Shown here piece by piece: positions 1 through 7,862 of a DNA stretch of 64,000 nucleotides; within the stretch, counting starts at the first letter, position 1; every line of letters begins with the position of its first letter. A program made the position numbers and the translations under genes. The notes under the pieces were generated by a model. That model did no database searches, was not told the origin of the DNA, and saw only the letters and a program-made list of their open reading frames with translations. The stretch comes from Bacillus sp. NTK034 (GTDB lineage Bacteria > Bacillota > Bacilli > Bacillales > Cytobacillaceae), in contig NZ_JAFKOJ010000009.1 in the NCBI RefSeq assembly GCF_017303275.1, positions 124,001-188,000 on the forward strand, given 5' to 3'.

Positions 1-60
1 TCGAAGGTACAGCCTTCCTGCTGCAGCACATCTGATGAACAACAGTCCTCTTGCTGCTAA
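1..60 (+). CDS. C-terminal end of an unidentified gene with vicinal-cysteine tail (partial)
   Basis: The frame beginning at base 1 stays open to a TAA at 58-60 and encodes only the last 19 residues of a protein cut off by the window edge. The tail is rich in Ser and ends in two Cys-Cys pairs (PSCCS and SSCC). The next gene, arsI, ends in the same way, so this is probably another arsenic-resistance gene of the same operon, 36 bp upstream of arsI. The family cannot be identified from so short a piece. Confidence 0.5.
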   Translation, partial: SKVQPSCCSTSDEQQSSCC

Positions 61-96
61 TATAAAAAATCATAAGGACCTAGAGGAGGGGTTAGT

Positions 97-540
97 ATGA
101 AGGTACATGTAGGAATTAATGTAACGGACTTAAATCAATCAATTGAATTCTACACAAAGGTATTTAATACTGAACCAGTGAAAGTAAAAGATGATTATGC
201 AAAGTTTTTATTGGAAGATCCAGGTCTTAATTTCACCTTGAATTTAAAGGATGAGGTTTCAGGAAACCAGGTGGGGCATTTTGGTTTTCAGGTCGAGAAT
301 CGGGAAGAAGTTTTCCTGCACAAAGAACGATTAGAGAAACTCGGTTTCTTTGCCCGTGAAGAAATGGATGTTACTTGCTGCTATGCAACGCAGGATAAAT
401 TTTGGGTGACGGATCCTGACGGAAACGAATGGGAATTTTTCTATACTAAAGCTGATGTGGAGTCAATGAAGACTGATTCATCCTGTTGCACACCCCAACC
501 AGTCAAAATTGAAATTAATAACTCTTCGTGCTGTTCATAA
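97..540 (+). CDS. arsI: ArsI-type C-As lyase (ArsI/CadI-family VOC dioxygenase)
   Basis: A 147-residue single-domain VOC protein of the ArsI/CadI family. ArsI is a non-haem Fe(II) dioxygenase that breaks the C-As bond of trivalent methylated and aromatic arsenicals. The expected features are visible: metal ligands His4, His61 and Glu113, and the substrate-binding vicinal pair Cys94-Cys95 in DVTCCYATQ. The C-terminus has two more Cys-Cys pairs (SSCC at about 128-131 and 143-146), like the partial gene just upstream. The start is ATG at 97, preceded by an AGAGGAGGGG site. It sits at the end of an operon that begins outside the window and is closed by the terminator at 612-648. A cadmium-induced CadI role is the main alternative. 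Confidence 0.85.
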   Translation: MKVHVGINVTDLNQSIEFYTKVFNTEPVKVKDDYAKFLLEDPGLNFTLNLKDEVSGNQVGHFGFQVENREEVFLHKERLEKLGFFAREEMDVTCCYATQDKFWVTDPDGNEWEFFYTKADVESMKTDSSCCTPQPVKIEINNSSCCS

Positions 541-611
541 TGGCAGCCCTGGGTTTCTTTCTTATTTAACGATTGAGAAGTTAGCTGAATAACAGTTGCA
601 TAAATCAGTAT

Positions 612-648
612 AAAATCCTTACTTAATGCAGGAAGTAAGGATTTTTTG
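612..648 (+). terminator. Rho-independent terminator after arsI
   Basis: An inverted repeat (AATCCTTACTT / AAGTAAGGATT) with a loop of about 8 bases is followed by a T6 run. It lies about 70 bp after the arsI stop and before the next ribosome binding site. Confidence 0.8.
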
Positions 649-696
649 TTGAATGATTAAATTTAGAATATTTCGGAATTTGGGAGGAGATAAAAA

Positions 697-1116
697 ATGG
701 GCGAGAAATTATTAAGAGTTGGTACAACATATATACCAGTAACTAATGTAGACCTTTCATCTGATTGGTATGTAAATAAATTAGGAACAGAGTTAAGCTA
801 CAAAGATCAAGATAAAGCAATTTTAAACTTTGCTAATCAAAGCATTTTTCTTGTGAAGTCTAATGAAAACCAAAGCTCTAATTTCTTCGATATTTACGGA
901 AATGAGCGTTTTTCGTTAACATTCGAAGTAAATGGATTAAATGCCTTAGAAGCAATTCATAAAGACTTTAAGCAAAGTGAAATTAGAGTTGGAGAGATTG
1001 AGGATAGAGGACACACAGGAAGAAATTTTGTTTTTTATGATTTAGATGGTAATAAATTTGATGTATGGAGTGAGCTTAGTCCAATCTTCAAAGAAAAATA
1101 TCTCATTTCCAAATAG
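697..1116 (+). CDS. VOC family protein (glyoxalase/bleomycin-resistance fold)
   Basis: A 139-residue protein with one VOC module: an N-terminal beta strand with IPVTNVDLSSDWY, typical of the first beta-alpha-beta unit, and a C-terminal FYDLDGNKFDVWSE, the usual DPDGN-like turn followed by the acidic metal-ligand strand. The first His ligand common in active enzymes is replaced by the YIPVTN sequence, so metal binding is doubtful. Members act as glyoxalases, dioxygenases or drug-binding proteins; the substrate cannot be read from the sequence. The start ATG follows a GGGAGGAGA site. It is a single-gene unit between the arsI terminator and the DinB gene. Confidence 0.75.
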   Translation: MGEKLLRVGTTYIPVTNVDLSSDWYVNKLGTELSYKDQDKAILNFANQSIFLVKSNENQSSNFFDIYGNERFSLTFEVNGLNALEAIHKDFKQSEIRVGEIEDRGHTGRNFVFYDLDGNKFDVWSELSPIFKEKYLISK

Positions 1117-1294
1117 ATAATTTTATGAGGAGGCAATGTTTTAATAAAGCATCGTCCGTTAACTGTTCAATAACGGGAAAGTTTGTGAGTTTTGAAGATC
1201 CAATGTACCCAATAGAGGAATTTATACTATAGTCAAATTATTTCATGTCTTTTAACTTTGAAAGATTACACTAAACAGTGAGGAGATTGGTTGT

Positions 1295-1792
1295 ATGCAG
1301 GTTGTAACCAAAATGCTTTTAGAACAGCTCGACATGCATTGCCATGAGAATGATTGGTTTGCATCCATGGATCAGGCACTTCATGGAGTCATCGCAGCTG
1401 AGGCAGCATGGACAAGTTCGGGAATCAGCAATTCGATTTGGCAGATTGTCAACCACTTGATATTTTGGAATGAAGACGTAATCCATCGAATTAAGGGCAC
1501 ACAGAATCCGCATAAGGCAGAAGACAATGAAGAAACCTTTGGAAATCCGGGGGATCCAGAAGACGAAATTGGGTGGGCCCAGACAGTAGAGCGTCTTAAT
1601 GAAGTTATGAATAAATTAAAGACGGTCATTGCGGACCTTGACGATGAAAAGTTAAAAGCTCCGTATGCAGCTAACAGGTACTCTATTGAGCGTTTACTCA
1701 GTAATATCATGATGCACGATACGTATCATATCGGCCAAATTGTTCTCTTGCGAAAGCTGCAATCCTCTTGGGGTGGCGTTGATTGGTCCTAA
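1295..1792 (+). CDS. DinB-family putative metalloenzyme
   Basis: A 165-residue four-helix-bundle protein of the DinB/YfiT superfamily. The three-His metal site expected for the fold is suggested by NHLIFWNE (about residues 53-60) and the C-terminal HDTYHIGQIVLL (about 141-152). Family members are often bacillithiol- or mycothiol-dependent transferases, or of unknown role; the name comes from a damage-inducible Bacillus gene and does not mean the DNA polymerase DinB. The start ATG is preceded by GTGAGGAGATT. It is monocistronic. Two further DinB-fold genes lie in the window (23415 and 24894). Confidence 0.8.
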   Translation: MQVVTKMLLEQLDMHCHENDWFASMDQALHGVIAAEAAWTSSGISNSIWQIVNHLIFWNEDVIHRIKGTQNPHKAEDNEETFGNPGDPEDEIGWAQTVERLNEVMNKLKTVIADLDDEKLKAPYAANRYSIERLLSNIMMHDTYHIGQIVLLRKLQSSWGGVDWS

Positions 1793-1977
1793 AGAACCAT
1801 AATTCAGTGACTTCCACGCCCAGCCGCAGAAGCAGTATTGACGGTGTGAAGCCCTTTTCATTCTCTATGGTGAAGCGGGTGTTTTCCTGCTTATGGATGG
1901 CAGAACGGGTGTGTTAGTCAAATAAATTTGAACGTATTTGCAGAGCGATCTTTCGCATATTTCATTGTTCAACAGTC

Positions 1978-2011
1978 GGGCGCTTTTCTTAAATAAGAAG
2001 GCGTCTTTTTG
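1978..2011 (+). terminator. Terminator-like inverted repeat (GGGCGCTTTTCTT family)
   Basis: GGGCGCTTTTCTT and AAGAAGGCGTC form an imperfect stem followed by T5. A closely similar hairpin is found at 6417-6452, so it belongs to a small repeat-like terminator family. It may end the DinB transcript, although it is 185 bp downstream. Confidence 0.5.
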
Positions 2012-2078
2012 CATGTACGAGGGTGTAAAAAATGATTGTGAAATCCTGTACTTAAAGTAATGGGTGCTTTCGTATTAT

Positions 2079-2114
2079 AGAGTTAACCAGTTTTTACTGG
2101 TTGCTCTTTTTTTT
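2079..2114 (+). terminator. Strong Rho-independent terminator upstream of the IS110 element
   Basis: AGAG..AACCAGT pairs with ACTGGTT.CTCT around a short T loop, followed by T8. It ends any transcript entering from the left just before the IS110-like element, isolating the element from upstream transcription. Confidence 0.75.
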
Positions 2115-2149
2115 ATAGGACCTATTATTTCAGTAGCCAGGGTAGAACG

Positions 2150-2315
2150 TACGGGTGCGTGGGAGTTAGATCTCGTCAACTAAACTGTTCGCCCCCTACT
2201 TGTAGAATGATGTTTGAGGCTGGTTGGGACAAATGATCTCGTATAACAAGCGAAGCTATGGAACTACAGGAAGGTATAGGGGTTACTGGTGAGTAAAACT
2301 AAGGGAGAGATATTA
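2150..2315 (+). ncRNA. Candidate IS110 bridge-RNA (seekRNA) region
   Basis: This is the left-end non-coding segment immediately upstream of an IS110-group transposase with the RuvC-like domain first. In that group the bridge RNA is transcribed from this end. No long ORF is present and several short complementary segments are visible, but I cannot fold it reliably by eye. The assignment rests on position and family knowledge, not on a recognised RNA sequence. Confidence 0.3.
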
Positions 2316-3520
2316 ATGAATCCAGTCATTGGCCTAGATGTAGCCAAAGGAGAAAGTGAGGTTCAAGCCTTTTTAGATAAAGACAAGCCGTTCGGGAAAA
2401 GTTTCAGTGTAAAAAGCATACCAAGGAGGATTTAGATTCGCTTATTTCTTTTTTGAGAGAGATAGAGGGACATACTGGGGTTAGGCCAGCAGTTATTCTT
2501 GAATCTACAGGACATTACCATACACCGATTATTCAATGTCTTGAGGGATGTCAGTATCTATAAATCTTGGTAAATCCCATCATTTCTTATCAAGCTAAGA
2601 AAACAAGCCTTAGAAAGGTAAAGACTGATGCAGTTGATGCATATCACCTTTGTGTTCTTTACTACAAGGAAGAATTTGAGCCATATAAGAAAAGAGGACT
2701 GAGACTTCTAAACCTGAGAACATTGTCAAGGCAATACGAAACCGTTACGAACCTTTACATCCAGGCAAAACTTCAGTTTCATACTCTTCTTGATCAGATA
2801 TTTCCTGAATACAGGGGAGTCTTCGGGGATTTATTTTCGAAAGTTTCTCTTAAAATATTAAAGGAGTTTCCAACATCCGAAGATGTACTGATGGCAGGAG
2901 AAGCAAAGATTTTGGCACGAATTAAGGAAATGCGTATTAAACGATCCCCAAGTTGGATGAGGGAGAAGGCACACAAATTAATGGCTTCAGCTAAGCGGAA
3001 TCCATTCCAACAAGGTGTTTATGAAAGCCAGTTGTTCAGTTTGGATATGTATATCAATATGCTTCTTCAATACCAAGAACACCTATCAAGCTTGGAGAGG
3101 CAGATAGATGTCCTGGCAGAAGAAATTGAAGAATGTAAGATAATCCAATCAATTCCCGGTATAGGAGAAAAAATCGCGGCAACGATTATTTCTGAAATCG
3201 GGGAAATTGACCGGTTTAATCACCCTAAAAAACTTGTGGCTTACGCAGGAATAGATCCAAGTGTCCATTCATCAGGTAAGTTCACCGCTACGATAAATCA
3301 TATTACCAAACGAGGTTCAAGCCGATTACGGCACGCTTTATATATGGCCGTATTATGCGGTATAAGAAGCTCAAGGAACAAGAAGCTAAAAGAGTATTAT
3401 GATCGGAAACGAAATGAAGGAAAGCCTTCAAAAGTAGCGATGATAGCTTGTGTAAACAAGCTTTTACACTGGATTTATGCAATCCTAAAAAGGAATGAGC
3501 AGTTCCTAGATATGGCTTAA
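2316..3520 (+). pseudogene. IS110-family transposase, frameshifted and interrupted by a stop
   Basis: The reading begins at ATG 2316 (NPVIGLDVAKGE, the first Asp of the DEDD RuvC-like site). It runs out of frame near 2410-2417, an A-rich spot, and continues in another frame with the Glu motif (ILESTGHYH). A TAA at 2561-2563 then breaks it. From about 2567 it is open for 317 residues with the remaining acidic residues (KTDAVDAY) and the C-terminal Transposase_20 domain (IQSIPGIGEKIAATIISEIG, then a Ser/Gly-rich segment). A 317-residue ORF with a TTG start remains but lacks the N-terminal catalytic Asp and Glu, so it should be inactive on its own. Confidence 0.85.
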
Positions 3521-3657
3521 TCAACAAGAAAAAGCAGCTAATGAAAAACCTTCCAAAAGGTATTTGGAGGGTTATTTGGCGTGCCTTCCAAAGTATAACA
3601 CGGAAGAAAAAAATTTTTAATAAGAAGTTCTTGACTCCTATTAGCTGGTTTTGTTGA

Positions 3658-3849
3658 ATAAGAATACGTCCCCTGACAGCCAAAATAAAGGAGTTGGTAA
3701 GAACCAACGCTGGATATGCTCAGGAAACATTGATCCTCGCATTAACACGTTATCTGGCAGGCAATACCCCAACTGCTAGAGAAATGCCGCATACAGCACA
3801 AATTGCCATGCGCCTCCACCGAGGAGAAAAATTATTTGAAGATGATTGA
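3658..3849 (+). pseudogene. Remnant of an unidentified gene (C-terminal fragment)
   Basis: Right after the IS element, a frame is open from 3658 to a TGA at 3847-3849 and reads as a protein-like 63-residue tail (with RTNAGYAQETLILALTRYL and TAREMPHTAQIAMRLH). It has no start codon with a ribosome binding site. Its composition looks like real coding sequence, so it is probably the 3' end of a gene cut by the IS110 element. I do not recognise the family. Confidence 0.4.
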
Positions 3850-3936
3850 TCAACCGATGACTATTTCTGCTTCAGAGTTAGAAGGAACGAATGTTCGCAT
3901 AATGCGAATTAACGCTTTTATAAACCTGTTTTAAAT

Positions 3937-3977
3937 GTGTCTAATCTCTTGGTATATAAGGGGTTAGGCACTTTTTT
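3937..3977 (+). terminator. Rho-independent terminator
   Basis: GTGtCTAAtCtCTT pairs with AAGGGGTTAGGCAC across an 8-base loop, followed by T6. It follows the gene remnant at 3658-3849 and was presumably its terminator. Confidence 0.65.
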
Positions 3978-4126
3978 CTATATCATAATTAACGTTAAGA
4001 ATCTAAGGGTGAATGGGATAATCGTCTTGACTATTGTCCAACAATCGGGCCATATTGTTGAATAACAAAAGAAAAGTTTTTTATTTAAAAGAGTCTTATC
4101 GTAAAATATGAAAGGGAGGTGAAAAA

Positions 4127-4666
4127 GTGAAGATAAGAAAACGGCTACTTGGGTATGTAATTGATTTATTTCTTTCAATCATTATCCCTATAATTCTTTC
4201 AATCCTAACTTTTATTATTGCAGCAATCATCGCTTTACTCTTTTTGCCTTTCGTTGCAAGTGACGGAGATACATGGAATCCATTGCTGACTCGAATAATG
4301 AATGGCATACTGCTGTTGGGTGTTTTGGTGTTTATGATCACATCACTAGGATCTAATTTCCAAATGACCTTACCATGGGGCTACAGATTTAACGGTTTAA
4401 TAGTAAAAAATAGCAATAAATTTAAATTGTTTATATGGTGGTTTATAAGAAACGGAATAGCAGGTCTATTTATATTCTTATTTGCTTATCATATAGCAAA
4501 TGACATGGACTACAAGAACCTCTATTTACCTATTTTTATTTACATAATCTATCTATGTATGGATGGGATCATGTTCCTTCTTTCAAAAGGAAAGAGAACC
4601 TTTACCGATAGTTGGACCGGCACAGAAGTGATAGAAGCATCGAAGGCAGTAAAAGAAATAGCATAA
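4127..4666 (+). CDS. RDD-like integral membrane protein
   Basis: A 179-residue protein with about four hydrophobic segments (residues 9-42, 58-75, 100-121 and 132-152). The N-terminal RKRLLGYVIDL and the C-terminal KRTFTDSWTGTEVIE resemble the two ends of RDD-family proteins, which are named for conserved Arg and Asp residues; some RDD proteins are Na+/H+ antiporters. The start at 4127 (GTG) follows an AAAGGGAGG site. No partner gene is adjacent. RDD membership is a sequence impression. Confidence 0.5.
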   Translation: MKIRKRLLGYVIDLFLSIIIPIILSILTFIIAAIIALLFLPFVASDGDTWNPLLTRIMNGILLLGVLVFMITSLGSNFQMTLPWGYRFNGLIVKNSNKFKLFIWWFIRNGIAGLFIFLFAYHIANDMDYKNLYLPIFIYIIYLCMDGIMFLLSKGKRTFTDSWTGTEVIEASKAVKEIA

Positions 4667-5108
4667 GAATAGGATCGTTAATTTATTGTTTAATTACCAA
4701 TAGGTGAGAAGCAAAAATAATCCCTTATCACATGTCGAACATCTTTAATCAGTTTGCTGCCTATATTTAGATAAGCCTCAATAAATAATTGATGAAAACA
4801 TGTACCGACAGTTGCAAGTTGGCGAAGTCATCGAATTAAAAACCTTATATTCCACAGAAACTTTAAACACAATCATGAGCAAGAGGGCTTCCATTACAAA
4901 TTTGGAGGTTCTTTTTTTTTGCTTTTCATGGATCATTTCGTTTGGTTAAAGGAGATTAATGAAAATGTTGTCGAGAATCCACGAAGCAAATAGCATCGAA
5001 AATCACATTTAAGTCCTCAATTTTTTGAGAATCTATCATAACCACAGGCTTTGGATTATGAGCAACTAAGTTAAATGGTATGAATTCTTGGCAAAATGAC
5101 AAATATTC
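4667..5108. other. Intergenic stretch with no intact gene
   Basis: About 440 bp. A short open segment around 4799-4910 reads YRQLQVGEVIELKTLY and may be a gene remnant without a start. Near 4893-4920 a weak hairpin precedes a T9 run. No RNA gene or repeat was recognised. Confidence 0.4.
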
Positions 5109-5137
5109 TTGACCTAATGTTAAGTATTCTTTACAAT
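5109..5137 (+). promoter_or_regulatory. Sigma-A promoter of the HTH/membrane-protein operon, with a direct repeat
   Basis: TTGACC (5109-5114) and TACAAT (5132-5137) are separated by 17 bp. Two near-identical copies of TATTCTTgAC and TATTCTTtAC overlap the -35 and the spacer/-10. Such a repeat over a promoter is a plausible autoregulatory operator for the XRE protein encoded just downstream. Confidence 0.6.
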
Positions 5138-5172
5138 GAAGAAGCAGGAAACGGTAATAGGGGATGTTAAAT

Positions 5173-5379
5173 ATGCTGAGAAATAAAGTGAAGGAATTAA
5201 GAGCGAGGCATAATTTTACTCAATCTGATTTAGGTAAATTGGTTGGAGCCACTCGCCAAACCATTGGCATGATTGAAAAAGGTGACTATGCTCCGTCTGT
5301 GCTGTTAGCATTGAAAATTGCTAAAGCATTACGTGTCAATTTAGAGGAAGTGTTTTGGATAGAAGGAGAGGATGAGTGA
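5173..5379 (+). CDS. Small XRE/Cro-type HTH regulator
   Basis: A 68-residue protein that is essentially one helix-turn-helix: LRARHNFTQSDLGKLVGATRQTIGMIEKGDYAPSV places the HTH at about residues 9-40. I prefer ATG 5173 to ATG 5164 because AGGGG at 5159-5163 touches the first ATG but lies 9 bp from the second. The next gene, a membrane protein, overlaps its stop codon. Bacillus genomes carry many such pairs (YozG-like regulator plus a small membrane protein), often autoregulated. The repeat over its promoter fits that, but the target is inferred. Confidence 0.8.
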   Translation: MLRNKVKELRARHNFTQSDLGKLVGATRQTIGMIEKGDYAPSVLLALKIAKALRVNLEEVFWIEGEDE

Positions 5380-5810
5380 ACATGGAAAGGTTTTTGCGTT
5401 CACCTTTTACAATGAGTGTGTTTCTTATTGGGCTTGCGGTAATTTATTCGGTGAGTATCGTATTGGAGCAGCGGAATGACATGACGACTATTATTTTTAT
5501 TGCTTATGCTATTTTTGTCATCATCTATTTCGGAACAATGGTTTGTTTTAACCGTAAATACCCAGACCGGAAGATTCGTATTCTTACCTTCATCCCTTAT
5601 GAGCTCAAAGAAGAAGATGAAGGGCATCAATATATTACGTATCGGGCTTGTCGAAAAGTATATATTTACTACTACTTTGCCATTCCGGCAGCCATTGTTG
5701 CGGTTGCCCTGTTTAGAGAAGTCGAGTTGCTCCCTGTCATCGCTTTGACTGTACTTGGCATTGGGCAGTATTTTATTTTTTGGTCGGAAGTAAAAAAACT
5801 ATATGAATAA
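5376..5810 (+). CDS. Integral membrane protein paired with the XRE regulator
   Basis: A 144-residue protein with four predicted membrane segments (about residues 12-29, 37-57, 98-112 and 116-136) and a soluble loop of about 40 residues containing RKYPDRKIR. GTG 5376 overlaps the TGA of the HTH gene and has an AGGAG site 7 bp upstream; ATG 5382 is an alternative start. It is translationally coupled to the regulator and precedes a small export-family membrane protein, so the three genes form one operon. Its function is unknown. Confidence 0.75.
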   Translation: MNMERFLRSPFTMSVFLIGLAVIYSVSIVLEQRNDMTTIIFIAYAIFVIIYFGTMVCFNRKYPDRKIRILTFIPYELKEEDEGHQYITYRACRKVYIYYYFAIPAAIVAVALFREVELLPVIALTVLGIGQYFIFWSEVKKLYE

Positions 5811-5827
5811 AGGGGAGGATGAAGGAT

Positions 5828-6370
5828 ATGCTTTTATCGTATCTATTTGTATTTCTTCTGGCAGCGATTCCGTTATTTGAACTTGTTGCTGTGATTCCAT
5901 TGGCTATCATCGGAGGTCTATCTCCAGTACTGACAGCGATATTTGCCTTTTTAGGGAATGCTCTGACAGTGGTTCTGCTAATTGTTTTTGTGGATCAAGT
6001 GAAGAAATGGATGAGAAAGCGAAAACAAAAAAAACGTATGCAAGATATTATGCATGTGGAAGAAGTTGCGGCGACGCAAGCTGAAGCTGCAGGTATGGAA
6101 GAGTCGAAAAAAGGCAAACGCGCACGGGCACTTTTTGATAAGTATGGCTTACCTGGCTTAGCTATTATTGGCCCTTTTTTCGTTGGATCTCATATTTCCG
6201 CTTTTATGGGAATGAGCTTTGGTTCGACAAGAAAGAGGGTAACCGGCTGGATGCTGACCAGTTTATTCCTTTGGACAGTAATTATGGCTGTAGCCTCAAG
6301 TTATGGAATCACCTTTTTTATGCCTCATGCTGAAGAAAATGGTTTTTTAATCCGCCTATTCAGCAACTAA
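5828..6370 (+). CDS. Small multidrug export-like membrane protein (COG2426 family)
   Basis: About 180 residues. Membrane segments lie near residues 5-35, 35-60, 105-130 and 135-160 of the mature start, with a charged Lys/Arg-rich cytosolic loop in the middle (KKWMRKRKQKKRM). The segment GLPGLAIIGPFFVGSHISAF is typical of the small multi-drug export (Sm_multidrug_ex) family, whose substrate is not established despite the name. ATG 5828 is preferred over 5819 because GGGGAGG (5812-5818) is adjacent to the latter and 9 bp from the former. It is the last gene of the HTH operon. Confidence 0.7.
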   Translation: MLLSYLFVFLLAAIPLFELVAVIPLAIIGGLSPVLTAIFAFLGNALTVVLLIVFVDQVKKWMRKRKQKKRMQDIMHVEEVAATQAEAAGMEESKKGKRARALFDKYGLPGLAIIGPFFVGSHISAFMGMSFGSTRKRVTGWMLTSLFLWTVIMAVASSYGITFFMPHAEENGFLIRLFSN

Positions 6371-6416
6371 CATTTCGTTAGAGACTTTTAAGATCCTTTA
6401 TACTAATTCAGTAAGC

Positions 6417-6452
6417 GGGCGCTTTTCCTGAGTATAGAAAGCGTCCTTTTTC
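6417..6452 (+). terminator. Rho-independent terminator (GGGCGCTTTTC family)
   Basis: GGGCGCTTTTC pairs with GAAAGCGTCC around a 9-base loop, followed by a T-rich tract. It lies 46 bp after the end of the three-gene HTH operon and resembles the hairpin at 1978-2011. Confidence 0.7.
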
Positions 6453-6835
6453 TTTAGTAAGTGTTCTCTTGGTTCGGAAAATATGCTCATATAATTCGGA
6501 CAAATTCAGTCATTCTGCATGGTAAGGTGAGAAAGTTTTATAAGAAACTTCTTGAAATAGAGCTCGGTCAAAAGAGCCATTTGCCCTTTTAAAGTTTGAA
6601 GAGAAGCAAATTTAAATTCCTATAAGCAATGCAGGATTTGAATATCCTTAGAAATGATTTAAACGAGGATAACGAAAAAGATCTCAAATAAGAAAACTAA
6701 AAATAGGGGAGATACCCCTCTTTTTTTATGTAAATATGGTGATTTTCGAGAATAATTGGTTAGCTTGTCTTGATAAGGATGGGAAGCATGGCCGATTAAG
6801 ACAAGCAGCAGTAAACCGGAAGAAAACAAATTTCT
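6453..6835. other. Intergenic stretch with hairpins and a tiny orphan ORF
   Basis: It contains a 20-codon frame at 6629-6691 (MQDLNILRND...), a short hairpin with T7 at 6705-6727 (AGGGG/CCCCT), and a longer inverted repeat (GCTTGTCTT ... AAGACAAGC) at about 6763-6808. None is assigned to a gene. It is probably decayed sequence. Confidence 0.4.
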
Positions 6836-7351
6836 CTATTCAGGAATCTTTTCATATGCTAATTTTAAAATAATTTCCTTATATTGAGGGTATTTGGATA
6901 TAAGGTCTGCTTGTGTGAACAGTTCAAAATCCTGAAAATCAAAGCCTGGAGAAACCATGCAGCCTACTAGTGAGAATGTATCTGCCTCCATAACAGACGA
7001 ACCAAAGATTGAATTTTTCGGCACTAAAGCTTGAGGTACTTCTCCATTATCAAGGTTTATTCCTAATTTAATTTCTTCATATTCACCATTTTCATTGATG
7101 ATGTGTATGGTTAATGGACTTCCAGCGTGAAAATACCATAATTCATCTGATTTCAATCGATGAAAGTGGGACACATCGTTGGACGTTAATAAAAAATAAA
7201 TGCTTGTATAGAGATTACGTGTTCCTGCAAAATTCACAGATAATTCTTGATCAGAAGTACATTCCTCTGATTGAAACGTTCTTTTATAATATCCTCCTTC
7301 TGGATGAGGAGTTAATCCAAGCTTTGAAACCCAATAATGCTCATTCTTCAT
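6836..7351 (-). CDS. Cupin-fold protein of the DUF985 family
   Basis: About 171 residues from the preferred ATG (7351), which has GGAG about 8 bp upstream; a longer reading from 7387 adds 12 unlikely residues. The motifs LTPHPEGGYYKRTF, FHRLKSDELWYFHAGSPLTIH and VGCMVSPGFDFQDFEL are the hallmark of the cupin_5/DUF985 group. The His and Glu residues of the first cupin motif are present, so metal binding is possible. No enzyme activity is established for the family. It is monocistronic on the minus strand. Confidence 0.75.
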   Translation of the reverse strand: MKNEHYWVSKLGLTPHPEGGYYKRTFQSEECTSDQELSVNFAGTRNLYTSIYFLLTSNDVSHFHRLKSDELWYFHAGSPLTIHIINENGEYEEIKLGINLDNGEVPQALVPKNSIFGSSVMEADTFSLVGCMVSPGFDFQDFELFTQADLISKYPQYKEIILKLAYEKIPE

Positions 7352-7445
7352 TTTAAATGCTCCAATCCCTGCATAAATAAATACCAAAAAAGTTCCTTAA
7401 GTTTGCTTAACTGAATGAAGACTCCTATTTTTAAAATTCCTTAAC

Positions 7446-7862
7446 TTATTTTTCCTTAGAAAAGTCATTATAATTTTTGAACTTAGAAGGCCACTTTTTC
7501 TTCTTTAAGTACTTTTCATTAAGTACTAAAATCTTCCCGCTTTCAGCGGGTATGTATTTTTTATACACAGATTTATATTTTTCGAATGCCAAGTGCCCTA
7601 AAATATAAATTGGTAAGATAATGAATATGAGAATTACCAATTGCCGTAACCAATTGAATTTATCTCCAATGATATAAATCGTCAATACAGCATGTGCTGC
7701 AAAAGAAACCATTAAGGTGAGAAGCACATTACATATATGAAAAGGGATCATTTTATTTTTTTCCCGGAACATTCGCTCTAGTTCATTTTTGATAAAAAGT
7801 GTAGTAAATACTGATATTACAATGACAAAAAGGGAAACAAAATAGGTAAGAACAGTGTACAT
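7446..7862 (-). CDS. Hypothetical membrane protein with basic C-terminal tail
   Basis: A 138-residue protein with three hydrophobic segments (residues 3-24, 43-66 and 72-92) and a Lys-rich cytosolic tail (YLKKKKWPSKFKNYNDF). I do not recognise a family. It is transcribed on the minus strand; the downstream DUF985 gene begins about 95 bp beyond its stop, so the two could share a transcript. The start ATG at 7862 has GGAGCG about 10 bp upstream. Confidence 0.6.
   Translation of the reverse strand: MYTVLTYFVSLFVIVISVFTTLFIKNELERMFREKNKMIPFHICNVLLTLMVSFAAHAVLTIYIIGDKFNWLRQLVILIFIILPIYILGHLAFEKYKSVYKKYIPAESGKILVLNEKYLKKKKWPSKFKNYNDFSKEK

Larger units (their letters stand above)
2140..3600 (+). 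mobile_element. IS110-family insertion sequence, decayed
   Basis: The stretch contains one broken IS110-type transposase gene (2316-3520), preceded by about 175 bp of non-coding left end and followed by a short non-coding right end. IS110 elements lack long terminal inverted repeats, so the ends given are approximate. The long left non-coding segment is the place where IS110 elements encode their bridge RNA. The element sits between a terminator and a gene remnant (3658-3849) that it may have interrupted. Confidence 0.65.

Noticed and set aside
3303..3707. Minus-strand 134-codon ORF
   Set aside because: It is antisense to the IS110 transposase C-terminus and runs past its end; it has no ribosome binding site.
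4030..4066. Inverted repeat CAACAAT...ATTGTTG as an insertion-sequence end
   Set aside because: A short palindrome in an AT-rich gap, with no matching partner end and no transposase nearby apart from the separate IS110 element.
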